Source: Kitasatospora mediocidica KCTC 9733 (GTDB taxonomy: Bacteria; Actinomycetota; Actinomycetes; Streptomycetales; Streptomycetaceae). Taken from it: a stretch of DNA of 64,000 bases. Each line of letters begins with the position of its first letter. The first letter of the stretch is position 1. Location: positions 868,001 to 932,000 of the forward strand of contig NZ_JQLN01000004.1 in assembly GCF_000744225.1 (NCBI RefSeq), in the 5' to 3' direction. Shown here in pieces: positions 24,221 through 32,412 of this stretch. Below the pieces are notes generated by a model that saw only the letters and a program-made list of their open reading frames with translations, had not been told where the DNA came from and did not search any database. Position numbers and translations under genes: made by a program.

Positions 24221-25282
24221 ATGACGACGCCCTCCCTGGACGCCCACCTCCAGGTCGAACGGACCGGCTTCTCGCTCGACCTCGCGCTGACCGCCGGCGC
24301 GGGCGAGGTGATCGCGCTCCTCGGGCCCAACGGCGCCGGCAAGACCACCGCCCTGCGCGCCCTGGCCGGCCTGCTGCCGCTCACCGCCGGCCACCTGCGG
24401 CTGGACGGCAAGGCGTTGGAGGACCCGGCGGCCGGCCTGCACACCCCGGCCGAGGAGCGGCCGGTGGGCGTGGTCTTCCAGGACTACCTGCTCTTCCCGC
24501 ACCTCAGCGCCCTGGACAACGTCGGTTTCGGCCTGCGCTGCCAGGGCCGTTCCAAGAAGGAGTCGCGCGCCGAGGCGCTGCCCTGGCTGGCCAGGATGGG
24601 CCTGGAGGAGCACAGCGCCAAACGCCCCGGCAAGCTCTCCGGCGGCCAGGCCCAACGCGTGGCGCTGGCCAGGGCGCTGGCCGTCGGGCCGCGGCTGCTG
24701 CTGCTGGACGAGCCGCTGGCCGCCCTGGACGCCCGCACCCGGCTCGACGTCCGCTCCCAACTGCGGCGCCACCTGGCGGAGTTCGACGCCGTCGCGGTGC
24801 TGGTCACGCACGACCCGCTGGACGCCATGGTGCTGGCCGACCGCCTGGTGGTGATCGAGGACGGCCGGGTGGTGCAGGCCGGCACGCCCGCCGAGATCGC
24901 GCGTCGCCCGCGCACCGACTACATCGCCCGGCTGGTCGGCCTGAACCTCTATCAGGGCGTCGCCGACGGCCGCCGGGTGAAGCTGGCGAGCGGCGCGGAG
25001 CTGACCGTCGCGGACGAGCTCACCGGCCCGGCCTTCGTCGCCTTCCCGCCCGCCGCCGTCACCCTGCACCGCGGCCGCCCGGACTCCAGCGCCCGCAACG
25101 TCTGGGAGCTCACGGTGGCCGGCCTGGACCTGCACGGCGACCAGGTCCGCGCCGACCTCACCGGCGCGCTGCCGCTGGCCGCCGATCTCACCCCGGCCGC
25201 CGCGGCCGAACTCGACCTGTCCACCGGAGCCAGCGTCTGGGCCACCGTCAAGGCCGCCCAGACCCACGCCTACCCGGCCTGA
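24221..25282 (+). CDS. modC: Molybdate ABC transporter ATPase ModC
   Basis: A 353-residue ATPase: Walker A GPNGAGKTTAL, signature LSGGQAQRVALARAL, Walker B LLLLDEPLAALD and switch VLVTHDPLDAM. The last ~110 residues form a C-terminal TOBE/Mop-like domain (GRRVKLASGAELTV, GDQVRADLTGALPL), which in ModC proteins can bind oxyanion and regulate uptake. ATG 24221 is preferred over GTG 24209 because GTGAGGA lies in the right place before it. It is the third gene of modABC, 23 bp after modB. Confidence 0.92.
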   Translation: MTTPSLDAHLQVERTGFSLDLALTAGAGEVIALLGPNGAGKTTALRALAGLLPLTAGHLRLDGKALEDPAAGLHTPAEERPVGVVFQDYLLFPHLSALDNVGFGLRCQGRSKKESRAEALPWLARMGLEEHSAKRPGKLSGGQAQRVALARALAVGPRLLLLDEPLAALDARTRLDVRSQLRRHLAEFDAVAVLVTHDPLDAMVLADRLVVIEDGRVVQAGTPAEIARRPRTDYIARLVGLNLYQGVADGRRVKLASGAELTVADELTGPAFVAFPPAAVTLHRGRPDSSARNVWELTVAGLDLHGDQVRADLTGALPLAADLTPAAAAELDLSTGASVWATVKAAQTHAYPA

Positions 25283-25322
25283 ACCGGCTCTGCCGGGCAC
25301 CCGATACGCTGCCGTCAGGACC

Positions 25323-25334
25323 GACCGTTCGGTC
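25323..25334. promoter_or_regulatory. GACCGTTCGGTC palindrome upstream of the dienelactone hydrolase
   Basis: A 12-bp sequence with 5-bp arms, 37 bp before the hydrolase start. The identical 12-mer lies before paaA (33365-33376), and its inner 10 bases recur at 35045-35054. This is likely a TetR-family (possibly PaaR-like) operator. Confidence 0.5.
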
Positions 25335-25371
25335 CGGTACACCTGTCCTCCCCACGGAAAGGTCACGGCTC

Positions 25372-26115
25372 ATGTACGACGCGATGCTCGCGGAGACCAT
25401 CACCCTCACCGGCCACAGCGGCGACACCATCGAGGCGTACTCCGCCCGACCGCTCACCGCGGGCCCGCTGGGCGGCGTCGTGGTGATCCACCACATGCCC
25501 GGCTACGACGAGGGCACCAAGGAGATGGTGCGCCGCTTCGCCGCCGAGGGCTTCAACGCGGTCTGCCCCAACCTCTACACCCGCGAGGCCCCCGGCGCCT
25601 CGCCCGACGACGCCTCCGCCACCGCCCGCGCGCTCGGCGGCGTCCCGGACGAGCGCCTGGTCGGCGACGTGGCCGGCGCCGCCGCGTACCTGCGCGGACT
25701 CAGCTCCTCCAACGGCCGGGTGGGCACCATCGGCCACTGCTCGGGCGGGCGGCAGTCCTTCCTGGCCGCCGCCCACCTGGAGCTGCAGGCCGCGGTGGAC
25801 TGCTACGGCGCCTTCGTCACCGGCACCGTCCCCGAGGGCTTCCCGCTCCAGGTCCAGCCGATCGGCCACCTCGCCGCGGACCTCTCCTGCCCGCTGCTCG
25901 GCATCTTCGGCGCCGACGACAAGTACCCCTCCCCCGAGGCGGTCGCCGAGCTGGAGGAGCTGCTGAAGGCCGCCGGCAAGGAGTACGAGTTCCACAGCTA
26001 CGAGGACGCCGGCCACGGCTTCTTCGCCGTCGACCGCCCCGGCTACCGCCCGCAGGCCGCCACCGACGGCTGGACGAAGATTCTCGACTTCTACCGTCGC
26101 CACCTCGGCGCCTGA
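25372..26115 (+). CDS. Dienelactone hydrolase family protein
   Basis: A 247-residue alpha/beta hydrolase with the DLH Cys nucleophile in IGHCSGGRQSF, an Asp in FGADDKYPS and the His in EDAGHGFFAVDRP; the Glu that activates the cysteine may be in DEGTKEM. In known relatives the enzyme opens dienelactones in chloroaromatic breakdown, but many actinomycete members act on other esters. ATG 25372 follows GGAAAGG. A 92-residue protein gene begins 15 bp after its stop, forming a likely operon. A palindrome shared with the paaA promoter lies upstream, which hints at aromatic catabolism. Confidence 0.87.
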   Translation: MYDAMLAETITLTGHSGDTIEAYSARPLTAGPLGGVVVIHHMPGYDEGTKEMVRRFAAEGFNAVCPNLYTREAPGASPDDASATARALGGVPDERLVGDVAGAAAYLRGLSSSNGRVGTIGHCSGGRQSFLAAAHLELQAAVDCYGAFVTGTVPEGFPLQVQPIGHLAADLSCPLLGIFGADDKYPSPEAVAELEELLKAAGKEYEFHSYEDAGHGFFAVDRPGYRPQAATDGWTKILDFYRRHLGA

Positions 26116-26129
26116 GGAGACCACCCGTC

Positions 26130-26408
26130 ATGTGCACCTATCTGACCGAGCTGGCCGAGATCCAGGGCAGCGGCAAGAGCGCCACCGGCTACATCCCGCT
26201 CACCACCGCCATGGTCTGCGTCGACCACCCGCAGCACGCGCCCTTCGAGCACACCGTCAACATCGACTTCCTCAACCCCGACCTCGGCCCCTCCGCGCGC
26301 GTCGCGGTGGAACTGACCGAGGAGTCGGCGCTGGCCCTGATCGAGGCCATCCGCGCCGCCCTGGCCGCCGCCCCGCCCGGCCTCGCCTCGGCGCAGCCGC
26401 CGGCCTGA
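26130..26408 (+). CDS. Small conserved protein (DUF6295-like)
   Basis: A 92-residue protein starting MCTYLTELAEIQGSGKS, with a His-rich middle (DHPQHAPFEHTVNIDFLNPD). From memory this resembles proteins annotated DUF6295, of unknown function. The TYLTE opening and the VDHPxHAPxEHTxNIDFLNP block look conserved, and the clustered His and Asp could bind metal, which is inference. ATG 26130 has GAGGAGA upstream and follows the dienelactone hydrolase by 14 bp, so the two are likely co-transcribed. The Pro-rich C-terminus is probably disordered. Confidence 0.72.
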   Translation: MCTYLTELAEIQGSGKSATGYIPLTTAMVCVDHPQHAPFEHTVNIDFLNPDLGPSARVAVELTEESALALIEAIRAALAAAPPGLASAQPPA

Positions 26409-26414
26409 GGCCTG

Positions 26415-27125
26415 CTACCCCGACAGAGCCGGGTGGTCGGCGACGACGGTGCAGGAGCCGGGGGCGATCTCGGTGAAGCCGGCGTCGCGGACCAGCGGGA
26501 GGTCACCGGTGGTCAGGGTGGCCCAGTGGGCGGGGCTGGCGGTGCGGACGGCGAGGGCGAAGCCGGACTCGGCCCACTCCTTGCGCTGGGTCTCGTCCAG
26601 GCGCCACCAGGTGAGCTGGGCGGCGTGACCGGTCTGGGCCATGGTCTTGCCGGCGCTCATCTCCAGCTCCGGGTTGAGCCAGAGCACCGGCAGGCCGGGG
26701 GCGGGGGCGGCGGGCGGGGCGGGGTCGTCCAGATCGGTGCCGGAGACCTGGAGCTTGGCCAGTTCCTTCGGCCAGCCGTCCAGCGGGACGGGCGGGTAGA
26801 CCCGCACCTCGGCCGCCGTCCCGTGCACGGTGATGCCGGGCAGCTGCGCCGCCTTGCGCCACTCGCCGCCGCGGGCCCGGCGGACCACCTTGCGGATCCG
26901 GGCGTCCTCCCAGGCGTGCACCAGCTCGGCCCACTCACCGTCACCGGTGGCGCGCGGGTCCGCGAGCAGGGTCAGCACGGCGCGCGCGGAGGTCTCCAGC
27001 GCGTCGGTGCGGGCCGGCGGATCGGCCTTCTCCAGGTGGAGGACCAGCGGCAGCACGTACTGCGGATTGGCGTCGCGCTCTGCGGGGTCGCCTGCGGGAC
27101 TGGGGGCGTCGAACGGAGTGGTCAC
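26415..27125 (-). CDS. Peptidyl-tRNA hydrolase PTH2-domain protein
   Basis: A 236-residue protein whose C-terminal third holds the PTH2-like core (LEMSAGKTMAQTGHAAQLTW, then FALAVRTASPAHWATL and GFTEIAPGSCTVVADHP). In archaeal and eukaryotic PTH2, the Lys and the QxxHA segment recycle peptidyl-tRNA. The N-terminal ~120 residues are extra and of unknown role (a helical region, then AEVRVYPPVPLDGWPKEL). The GTG start is 27123-27125. It is convergent with the DUF6295-like gene and lies 9 bp downstream of the hypothetical gene at 27135-28055, so the two probably form an operon. Confidence 0.75.
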   Translation of the reverse strand: MTTPFDAPSPAGDPAERDANPQYVLPLVLHLEKADPPARTDALETSARAVLTLLADPRATGDGEWAELVHAWEDARIRKVVRRARGGEWRKAAQLPGITVHGTAAEVRVYPPVPLDGWPKELAKLQVSGTDLDDPAPPAAPAPGLPVLWLNPELEMSAGKTMAQTGHAAQLTWWRLDETQRKEWAESGFALAVRTASPAHWATLTTGDLPLVRDAGFTEIAPGSCTVVADHPALSG

Positions 27126-27134
27126 CCGGACAGG

Positions 27135-28055
27135 CTACCGGCGGTAGCCACGGCCGGGGTCGCGCTCCTCGGCCTCCTCGTACGGGAGGAACCAGCCCTC
27201 GGGGTGGGTGGCCGCGAGCACGTTGTCCAGGCGGACCGCGCTGTCCTCGTCCGGGTCCTGGCCGGCCAGGTCGTAGACGCCGAGCAGTTCGTCGGAGCAG
27301 CCGTCCCAGTCGTAGTCGTAGAGGTCGGCCGGCAGATCGCCCATCAGGTCGGCCACCGCCTGCGGCTGGGAGCCGAGCAGCGAGCGCGCGTCGAGCAGGG
27401 CCAGCCGCAGCGCGAGTTCCTCGCCGGGGCAGCGCGGCAGCGGCCACTCGCCCAGGCCGAGGTCCTCGGCGAGGTCGTCGTAGGCGCGGGCCATCGCGCG
27501 CCGCCAGGAGCGGTGCATCACCCAGCTGCGGCGCGGCAGGCGGGCGAAGACCGCCCAGTCATGCTCGTCGCCGTCGGTCACGGGGTCGTCGCCGTGCTCT
27601 TCGAGGTCGTCGTAGGCGGCGTCGGCCAGCGCGAGCAGCTGGGTGTGCAACAGGCAGGCCGTGCGCGGGGTGAGCGACCAGTCCCCCGGTTCACCGTCCT
27701 CGGCGTCGAGCGGGAAGAGCTCGGCGAAGTCGGGGGCGAAGTCGTCGGTGGTGCTGATCTCCAGCGTCCCGCCGAGCGGCTCGATGCCGGGCAGCGCGCC
27801 GACCAGCCGGTCCGGGTGCAGCAGCGCGCCGAGCGCGGCGTGCGGATCCTCGGCGACCTCGCGGAGCAGCTCACGGCGTTGCGCGGCCGGGTCGATGCCG
27901 GCGAAGTCCAGCTCCTCGACGGCGGCCAGGGCCGCGGCGCGCAGCGCGGGCCAGTCGGTGATCCGGATGCCCAGCACCACGGTCGCCTCGATCTCCAGTG
28001 CGCCCGGATTGTCCGTCGCTCCCGACCCCTGCGGATGACCGCTTCGCTCTCCCAT
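27135..28055 (-). CDS. Hypothetical acidic protein, about 306 residues
   Basis: A soluble, strongly acidic protein (many Asp and Glu, for instance DLYDYDWDGCSDELLG and HGDDPVTDGDEHDW) with no signal or membrane segment. I do not recognise the family. ATG 28053-28055 lacks a ribosome binding site and follows TACCGT by 6 nt, so transcription may be leaderless; the first ~15 residues could also be untranslated. It is upstream of the PTH2-like gene with 9 bp between. Confidence 0.7.
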   Translation of the reverse strand: MGERSGHPQGSGATDNPGALEIEATVVLGIRITDWPALRAAALAAVEELDFAGIDPAAQRRELLREVAEDPHAALGALLHPDRLVGALPGIEPLGGTLEISTTDDFAPDFAELFPLDAEDGEPGDWSLTPRTACLLHTQLLALADAAYDDLEEHGDDPVTDGDEHDWAVFARLPRRSWVMHRSWRRAMARAYDDLAEDLGLGEWPLPRCPGEELALRLALLDARSLLGSQPQAVADLMGDLPADLYDYDWDGCSDELLGVYDLAGQDPDEDSAVRLDNVLAATHPEGWFLPYEEAEERDPGRGYRR

Positions 28056-28207
28056 GCGCCTACGGTACGGCCTTTACCGCCGCCGCTCACAGGTCGGCGG
28101 CAGCTTTTCGCTACCGGCGTCCGAGCGGATCCGGCAACTGTGCGCCGGTGGCCGCCCCACGGCCGTGGCTGCCGGACGGAACGGCGGTGTTCGCGCAGGA
28201 TGGGGGC

Positions 28208-28579
28208 ATGAGCAACCTTGACGAGTACGGCGGCGGGCAGAGCCCGAACGCGGACATCCTGGTGGTCACCACCAACGACGTTGCCGGGCACCGGGTGGAC
28301 CGGGTGATCGGTGAGGTCTTCGGTCTGACGGTGCGCAGCCGGCACATCGGGACCCAGATCGGCGCCTCGCTGAAGTCGATGATGGGCGGTGAGCTGAGGG
28401 GCCTGACCAAGACCCTGGTGGAGAGCCGCAACCAGGCGATGGAGCGGCTGATCGAGCAGACCAGGGCGCGCGGCGGAAACGCGGTGCTGATGATGCGCTT
28501 CGACGTCACCGAGGCTGCCGATCTGGGGACGGAGATCTGTGCCTACGGCACGGCGGCGGTGATCAGTCCGATCGCCTGA
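28208..28579 (+). CDS. YbjQ/UPF0145 family protein
   Basis: A 123-residue protein of the heavy-metal-binding-like YbjQ family. The core is ILVVTTNDVAGHRVDRVIGEVFGLTVRS followed by a helix with ARGGNAVLMMRFDV and ending YGTAAVI. Family members form pentamers or decamers; the function is unknown. ATG 28208 follows GGATGGGGGC. It is a single gene, ended by the hairpin at 28595-28624. Confidence 0.87.
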   Translation: MSNLDEYGGGQSPNADILVVTTNDVAGHRVDRVIGEVFGLTVRSRHIGTQIGASLKSMMGGELRGLTKTLVESRNQAMERLIEQTRARGGNAVLMMRFDVTEAADLGTEICAYGTAAVISPIA

Positions 28580-28594
28580 GCGTCGGGAATCCCG

Positions 28595-28624
28595 GTCACG
28601 CCCCTGATGTTTCAGGGGCGTGAC
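28595..28624. terminator. Perfect 13-bp hairpin overlapping the next start codon
   Basis: GTCACGCCCCTGA (28595-28607), a 4-nt loop and TCAGGGGCGTGAC (28612-28624). It lies 16 bp after YbjQ and covers the presumed ribosome binding site and GTG start (28620) of the flavin oxidoreductase gene, so it may act as a terminator, as a translational switch or as both. Confidence 0.6.
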
Positions 28625-29702
28625 TGTTTACGGTGCAACCAACGTCGACGTGGTCGTGATCGGTGCGGGCCAGGCGGGCCTCTCCGCCGCCTACCACCTG
28701 CGCCGACGCGGCTTCGCCCCGTACGACGGCTTCGTGGTGCTGGACGCCGACGCGGCGCCGGGCGGGGCCTGGGCGCACCGCGCGCCGTCCCTGCGGATGG
28801 CCACCGTGCACGGCTTCCACGACCTGCCCGACTTCGAGCTGCCGCCGGTCGACCCGGCCGCCCCGGCCCGTGAGGTGGTGCCCGGGTACTTCGCCGCCTA
28901 CGAGGCCCGGCACGCGCTGCCGGTGGTGCGGCCGGTGCGGGTGACGGCGGTGCGCCCGCAGCCGGGCGGGCGGCTGCTGGTGGAGAGCGACGCGGGTAGC
29001 TGGTCGGCCCGCGCGCTGGTCAACGCGACGGGGACCTGGAGCAGGCCGTTCGTCCCGCACTACCCCGGCCGCTTCGCCGGGCGGCAGCTGCACTACGCCG
29101 ACTACCGCGGCCCCGAGGAGTTCGCGGGTCTCAGGGTGGCCGTGGTCGGCGGCGGGGCCTCGGCGGTCCAGGTGCTCTCGGAGGTCGCGGCCGTCGCCGA
29201 GACGCTCTGGGTGACCCGCCGTGAGCCGGTCTTCCGGGACGGCCCGTTCAGCCCGGAGGCCGGGCGGGCGGCGGTCGCGCTGGTCGAGGAGCGAGTCCGG
29301 CTGGGGCTGCCGGTGCGCAGCGTGGTCAGCGTCACCGGGCTCGGCCCGTCGGTGGCGCTGCGCCGCGCCCGGGAGCTGGGCGCGCTGCACCGGCTCCCGA
29401 TGTTCGACCGGCTGACCGAGCACGGGGTGGCCTGGGGCGAGCGGGAGGAGGCGGTGGACGCGATCGTCTGGGCCACCGGCTTCCGGCCCGAGACCGGCCA
29501 CCTGGCCCCCCTCGGACTGCGCGAGCCCGGAGGGGGCATCCGGCTGGAGGGCACCCGGGCGGCGGCCGATCCGCGGGTGCACCTGGTCGGGTACGGGCCC
29601 TCGGCCAGCACGATCGGGGCCAACCGGGCCGGGCGCGCCGCGGTGAACGACATCGTCGCCCTGCTGGGCGCGCCCGAAGCCGCGCTCGCTCAGCGGTCGT
29701 AG
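28620..29702 (+). CDS. FAD-dependent oxidoreductase (flavin monooxygenase-like)
   Basis: A ~360-residue flavoprotein: FAD-binding VVVIGAGQAGLSAAY at residue 10-24, a second dinucleotide loop VAVVGGGASAVQV near 175, and the ATGFRPET motif (IVWATGFRP) of flavin-dependent N-hydroxylating or thiol-oxidising monooxygenases. It is likely an NADPH- and FAD-dependent monooxygenase or pyridine nucleotide oxidoreductase of unknown substrate. GTG 28620 lies inside a perfect hairpin. A start further on (GTG near 28650) would remove the first ten residues but is too close to the FAD motif to be preferred. It is convergent with paaE, overlapping its end by 13 bp. Confidence 0.82.
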   Translation: MTVYGATNVDVVVIGAGQAGLSAAYHLRRRGFAPYDGFVVLDADAAPGGAWAHRAPSLRMATVHGFHDLPDFELPPVDPAAPAREVVPGYFAAYEARHALPVVRPVRVTAVRPQPGGRLLVESDAGSWSARALVNATGTWSRPFVPHYPGRFAGRQLHYADYRGPEEFAGLRVAVVGGGASAVQVLSEVAAVAETLWVTRREPVFRDGPFSPEAGRAAVALVEERVRLGLPVRSVVSVTGLGPSVALRRARELGALHRLPMFDRLTEHGVAWGEREEAVDAIVWATGFRPETGHLAPLGLREPGGGIRLEGTRAAADPRVHLVGYGPSASTIGANRAGRAAVNDIVALLGAPEAALAQRS

Positions 29703-30757
29703 TCGACCGTCACCCGGTCGGAGACCGGCAGGGCCTGGCAGGTCAGCACATAGCCGGCGGCCAGCTCCTTCTCCTCCAGGGCGAAGTTGCGACGCATGGT
29801 CACTTCGCCCTCCGTCACCAGCGCCCGGCAGGTGCCGCAGACGCCGCCCTTGCAGGCGAACGGCAGGTCCGGACGGGCCTGCTGCGCGCCGTCCAGCACG
29901 CTGCGGTCGCGCGGCAGCCGCAGCTCGCTGCGCCGCCCGTCCAGGACGAGGGTGACCACGCTGGCCTCGCCGTCGAAGGCCGCCTCGTCGGGGCGGTCGG
30001 CGACCGGCTCGTCCTCGGCGTGGAAGAGCTCCTGATGCACCGCCGCGGCCGGGACGCCGAGCCCGCCGAGCAGCTCGCGGGCGCCGGCCACCATGCCGTA
30101 CGGGCCGCAGAGCCACCAGTGGTCGACCGCCTCGACGTCCACCAGGGCCTTGAGCAGCGCGCCGACCCGCTCGGCGTCCAGCCGACCGCTGAGCAGCTCG
30201 GCGTCGCGGGCCTCCCGGGAGAGCACGTGGACCAGCTCGAACCGGTTCAGGTAACGGTCCTTCAGGTCGGCCAGCTCGTCGGCGAACATCACGGTGTCGC
30301 TGCGTCGGTTGCCGTAGAGCAGGGTGACGGTGGATTCGGGGTGGGCGGCCAGCACCGATCCGGCGATCGAGAGCATCGGGGTGATGCCGGAGCCGGCGGC
30401 CAGCAGCACGTGCCGGGCCGGGAGGCTCAGGTCGGCCGTGAAGGTCCCGCCGGGCGGCAGCACCTCGACCGTGTCGCCGACCGCTGCGCGGCGTACCAGC
30501 TGCCCGGAGAAGAGGCCGCCCGGCACCTCGCGCACCGCGATCCGCAGCGGCCCGCCGACCGGCGAGCAGATCGAGTACGACCGGCGTTCGTCGGCCTCGT
30601 CGGTCAGCTGCCGCAGGGTCAGCGTCTGGCCGGCCCGGAAGGCGTACTCCTCGGCCAGCTCGGCCGGCACCTCGAAGGTGACCGCGACCGCGTCCTCGCA
30701 CAGGCGGTCGACGGCGGAGATCCGCAGGGGCTGGAACTGCGGTCGGCGGGGCGCCAT
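29690..30757 (-). CDS. paaE: Phenylacetyl-CoA epoxidase reductase subunit PaaE
   Basis: A 355-residue reductase of the class IA-like type. It has a flavin domain (RRSYSICS), an NAD(P)H domain (LLAAGSGITPMLSI and WLCGPYGM) and a C-terminal plant-type [2Fe-2S] ferredoxin with CKGGVCGTC and the fourth Cys in LTCQALP. It passes electrons from NADPH to the PaaAC diiron centre. ATG 30755-30757 shares one base with the paaD stop (TGATG). It is last in paaABCDE. Confidence 0.95.
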   Translation of the reverse strand: MAPRRPQFQPLRISAVDRLCEDAVAVTFEVPAELAEEYAFRAGQTLTLRQLTDEADERRSYSICSPVGGPLRIAVREVPGGLFSGQLVRRAAVGDTVEVLPPGGTFTADLSLPARHVLLAAGSGITPMLSIAGSVLAAHPESTVTLLYGNRRSDTVMFADELADLKDRYLNRFELVHVLSREARDAELLSGRLDAERVGALLKALVDVEAVDHWWLCGPYGMVAGARELLGGLGVPAAAVHQELFHAEDEPVADRPDEAAFDGEASVVTLVLDGRRSELRLPRDRSVLDGAQQARPDLPFACKGGVCGTCRALVTEGEVTMRRNFALEEKELAAGYVLTCQALPVSDRVTVDYDR

Positions 30758-31242
30758 CAGATCTCCTTCATACGTTCGAACGGCTCGCGGCAGGCGCGGC
30801 AGCGCCAGAGCGCCTTGCAGGCGGTGGAGCCGAAGCGGGACAGCTCCTCGGTGTCGGCCGAGCCGCACTGCGGGCAGTCGACCGCGAGCCGGGTGGGGCC
30901 CAGCCGCAGCACGCCGTGCTCGGCGGCGGGCGGCGCGATGCCGGCCTCGGCGAGCTTGCGGCGGCCCTCGGCGGTGATCAGGTCGGTGCTCCACGGCGGG
31001 TCCAGGCGCAGTCGGACCGAGACGTCGACATAGCCGACTTTCCGCAGCCGGGTGTCCACGTCGGCGGCCATCTCGGCGACCGCCGGGCAGCCGGAGTACG
31101 TCGGCGTGAGCCAGACCGTGACGGCCTCCCCCTGCTGCTCGACGCCGGCCAGCACGCCGAGGTCGGCCAGGGTGAGCATCGGCAGCTCGGGGTCCGGGAC
31201 GGTGGCCGCGACCTCGGCGGCGGAGGGCAGCGTGATCACCAT
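30757..31242 (-). CDS. paaD: Phenylacetyl-CoA epoxidase subunit PaaD (Fe-S assembly-like)
   Basis: A 161-residue protein: an N-terminal MIP18/SufT-like (DUF59) domain with VPDPELPMLTLADLGVL and TPTYSGCPA, followed by a C-terminal zinc-ribbon (CPQCGS ... CRACREPF). PaaD is needed for maturation of the epoxidase complex, probably the Fe-S centre of PaaE. Its start lies within the end of paaC (7-bp overlap), and its stop overlaps the paaE start. Confidence 0.93.
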   Translation of the reverse strand: MVITLPSAAEVAATVPDPELPMLTLADLGVLAGVEQQGEAVTVWLTPTYSGCPAVAEMAADVDTRLRKVGYVDVSVRLRLDPPWSTDLITAEGRRKLAEAGIAPPAAEHGVLRLGPTRLAVDCPQCGSADTEELSRFGSTACKALWRCRACREPFERMKEI

Positions 31243-32111
31243 GTCGCCCCCGGGTGCTCGCGGGCCACCGACTGGAACTCGGCCAGCAGCGGGCCCAGCG
31301 CCTCGGTGTGCACGCCGTCGCGCCCGGCCCGGCCGCCGATCCGGGCCAGCGGCAGGGCGGTGGGGACGGTGAGCCGGGCCTCGGTGATCACCTCGGCCAG
31401 CGCGGCCAGCACCGGCTCGCGCAGCGCGGTGGGGTCCACGCCGAGCCGCAGCTCGACCTCGTGCGGGGTGAACAGCTCGTCCAGCAGCGGCCAGACCGCG
31501 TCCAGACCCGCCTGCATCCGCTCGGCCGAGTACGCGGTGCCGTCGCCCAGCCGCAGCGTCCAGGCCGTCGCGTACTCCTGGTGGTAGGCCAGCTCCTTGG
31601 CGCCACGGACGGCGACCGCGCGCAGCACCGGGTCGGGCGCGCCGGCGAGCAGCTCGTAGAGCGCCCCGCGGGCGGTGGCGAAGAGCAGCAGCCGGGCCAC
31701 CGAGAAGGCGAAGTCGCCGTTGGCGACCTCCACCAGGCGGACGTTGCGGAACTCGTGCTCGGGCCGCCAGTAGGCGAAGTCGTCCTCACCGCGCCCGCTG
31801 CCGTCGGCCTGGCCGGCCCGGCTGAGCAGCAGCCGCGCCTGACCGAGCAGGTCGAGGCCGAGGTTGGCGAGGGCGACCTCCTCCTCCAGCTCGGGGGCCC
31901 GGGTGCACCACTCGATCAGTCGCTGCGACAGGATCAGCGCGTCGTCGCCGAGCATCTGGCAGTAGAGCGAGAGGTCGGCCCCGTCGACGTCCGGTGCCAG
32001 GGCGGTGTCGACGCCCAGCAGCGGATCGGCGAAGCCCGTCCCGTAGGCCCAGCGGGCCTCGGCCTCGTGGTCCGACTCGGCGAGCGTCAGGTAGACGTGA
32101 TCGTCCGTCAT
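31236..32111 (-). CDS. paaC: Phenylacetyl-CoA epoxidase structural subunit PaaC
   Basis: A 291-residue helical ferritin-like subunit. The dinuclear-iron ligands of the catalytic PaaA are not expected here; PaaC is structural. Recognisable stretches are LSQRLIEWCTRAPELEEEVALANLGLDLLGQAR and GAKELAYHQEYATAW, both typical of PaaC. ATG 32109-32111 begins MTDDHVYL; the frame could extend 10 residues upstream. It lies 13 bp downstream of paaB. Confidence 0.95.
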   Translation of the reverse strand: MTDDHVYLTLAESDHEAEARWAYGTGFADPLLGVDTALAPDVDGADLSLYCQMLGDDALILSQRLIEWCTRAPELEEEVALANLGLDLLGQARLLLSRAGQADGSGRGEDDFAYWRPEHEFRNVRLVEVANGDFAFSVARLLLFATARGALYELLAGAPDPVLRAVAVRGAKELAYHQEYATAWTLRLGDGTAYSAERMQAGLDAVWPLLDELFTPHEVELRLGVDPTALREPVLAALAEVITEARLTVPTALPLARIGGRAGRDGVHTEALGPLLAEFQSVAREHPGATW

Positions 32112-32124
32112 GGTGACCCCCAGG

Positions 32125-32412
32125 TCAGATGTGCGGGACATCCTCGGGGATGTCGTAGAAGGTCGGGTGGCGGTAGACCTTGTCGCCGGAGGGCTCGAAG
32201 AACGGGTCCTTCTCGTCCGGCGTCGAGGCGGTGATGGCGTTCGAGCGCACCACCCAGAGGCTGACGCCCTCGTTGCGGCGGGTGTAGAGGTCGCGCGCGG
32301 CGAGCAGCGCCATCCGGTCGTCGGCCGCGTGCAGCGAACCGACGTGCACGTGGTTCAGGCCGCGCCGGGGGCGCACGAAGACCTCGTAGAGCGGCCAGGA
32401 CATGTCAGACAT
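32125..32412 (-). CDS. paaB: Phenylacetyl-CoA epoxidase subunit PaaB
   Basis: A 95-residue subunit of the epoxidase: [31 protein letters not shown] with the later [18 protein letters not shown] block is a family hallmark. It bridges PaaAC dimers. The ATG at 32410-32412 overlaps the paaA end by 8 bp; the internal ATG at 32401-32403 (MSWPLY) is an alternative. Confidence 0.95.
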   Translation of the reverse strand: MSDMSWPLYEVFVRPRRGLNHVHVGSLHAADDRMALLAARDLYTRRNEGVSLWVVRSNAITASTPDEKDPFFEPSGDKVYRHPTFYDIPEDVPHI

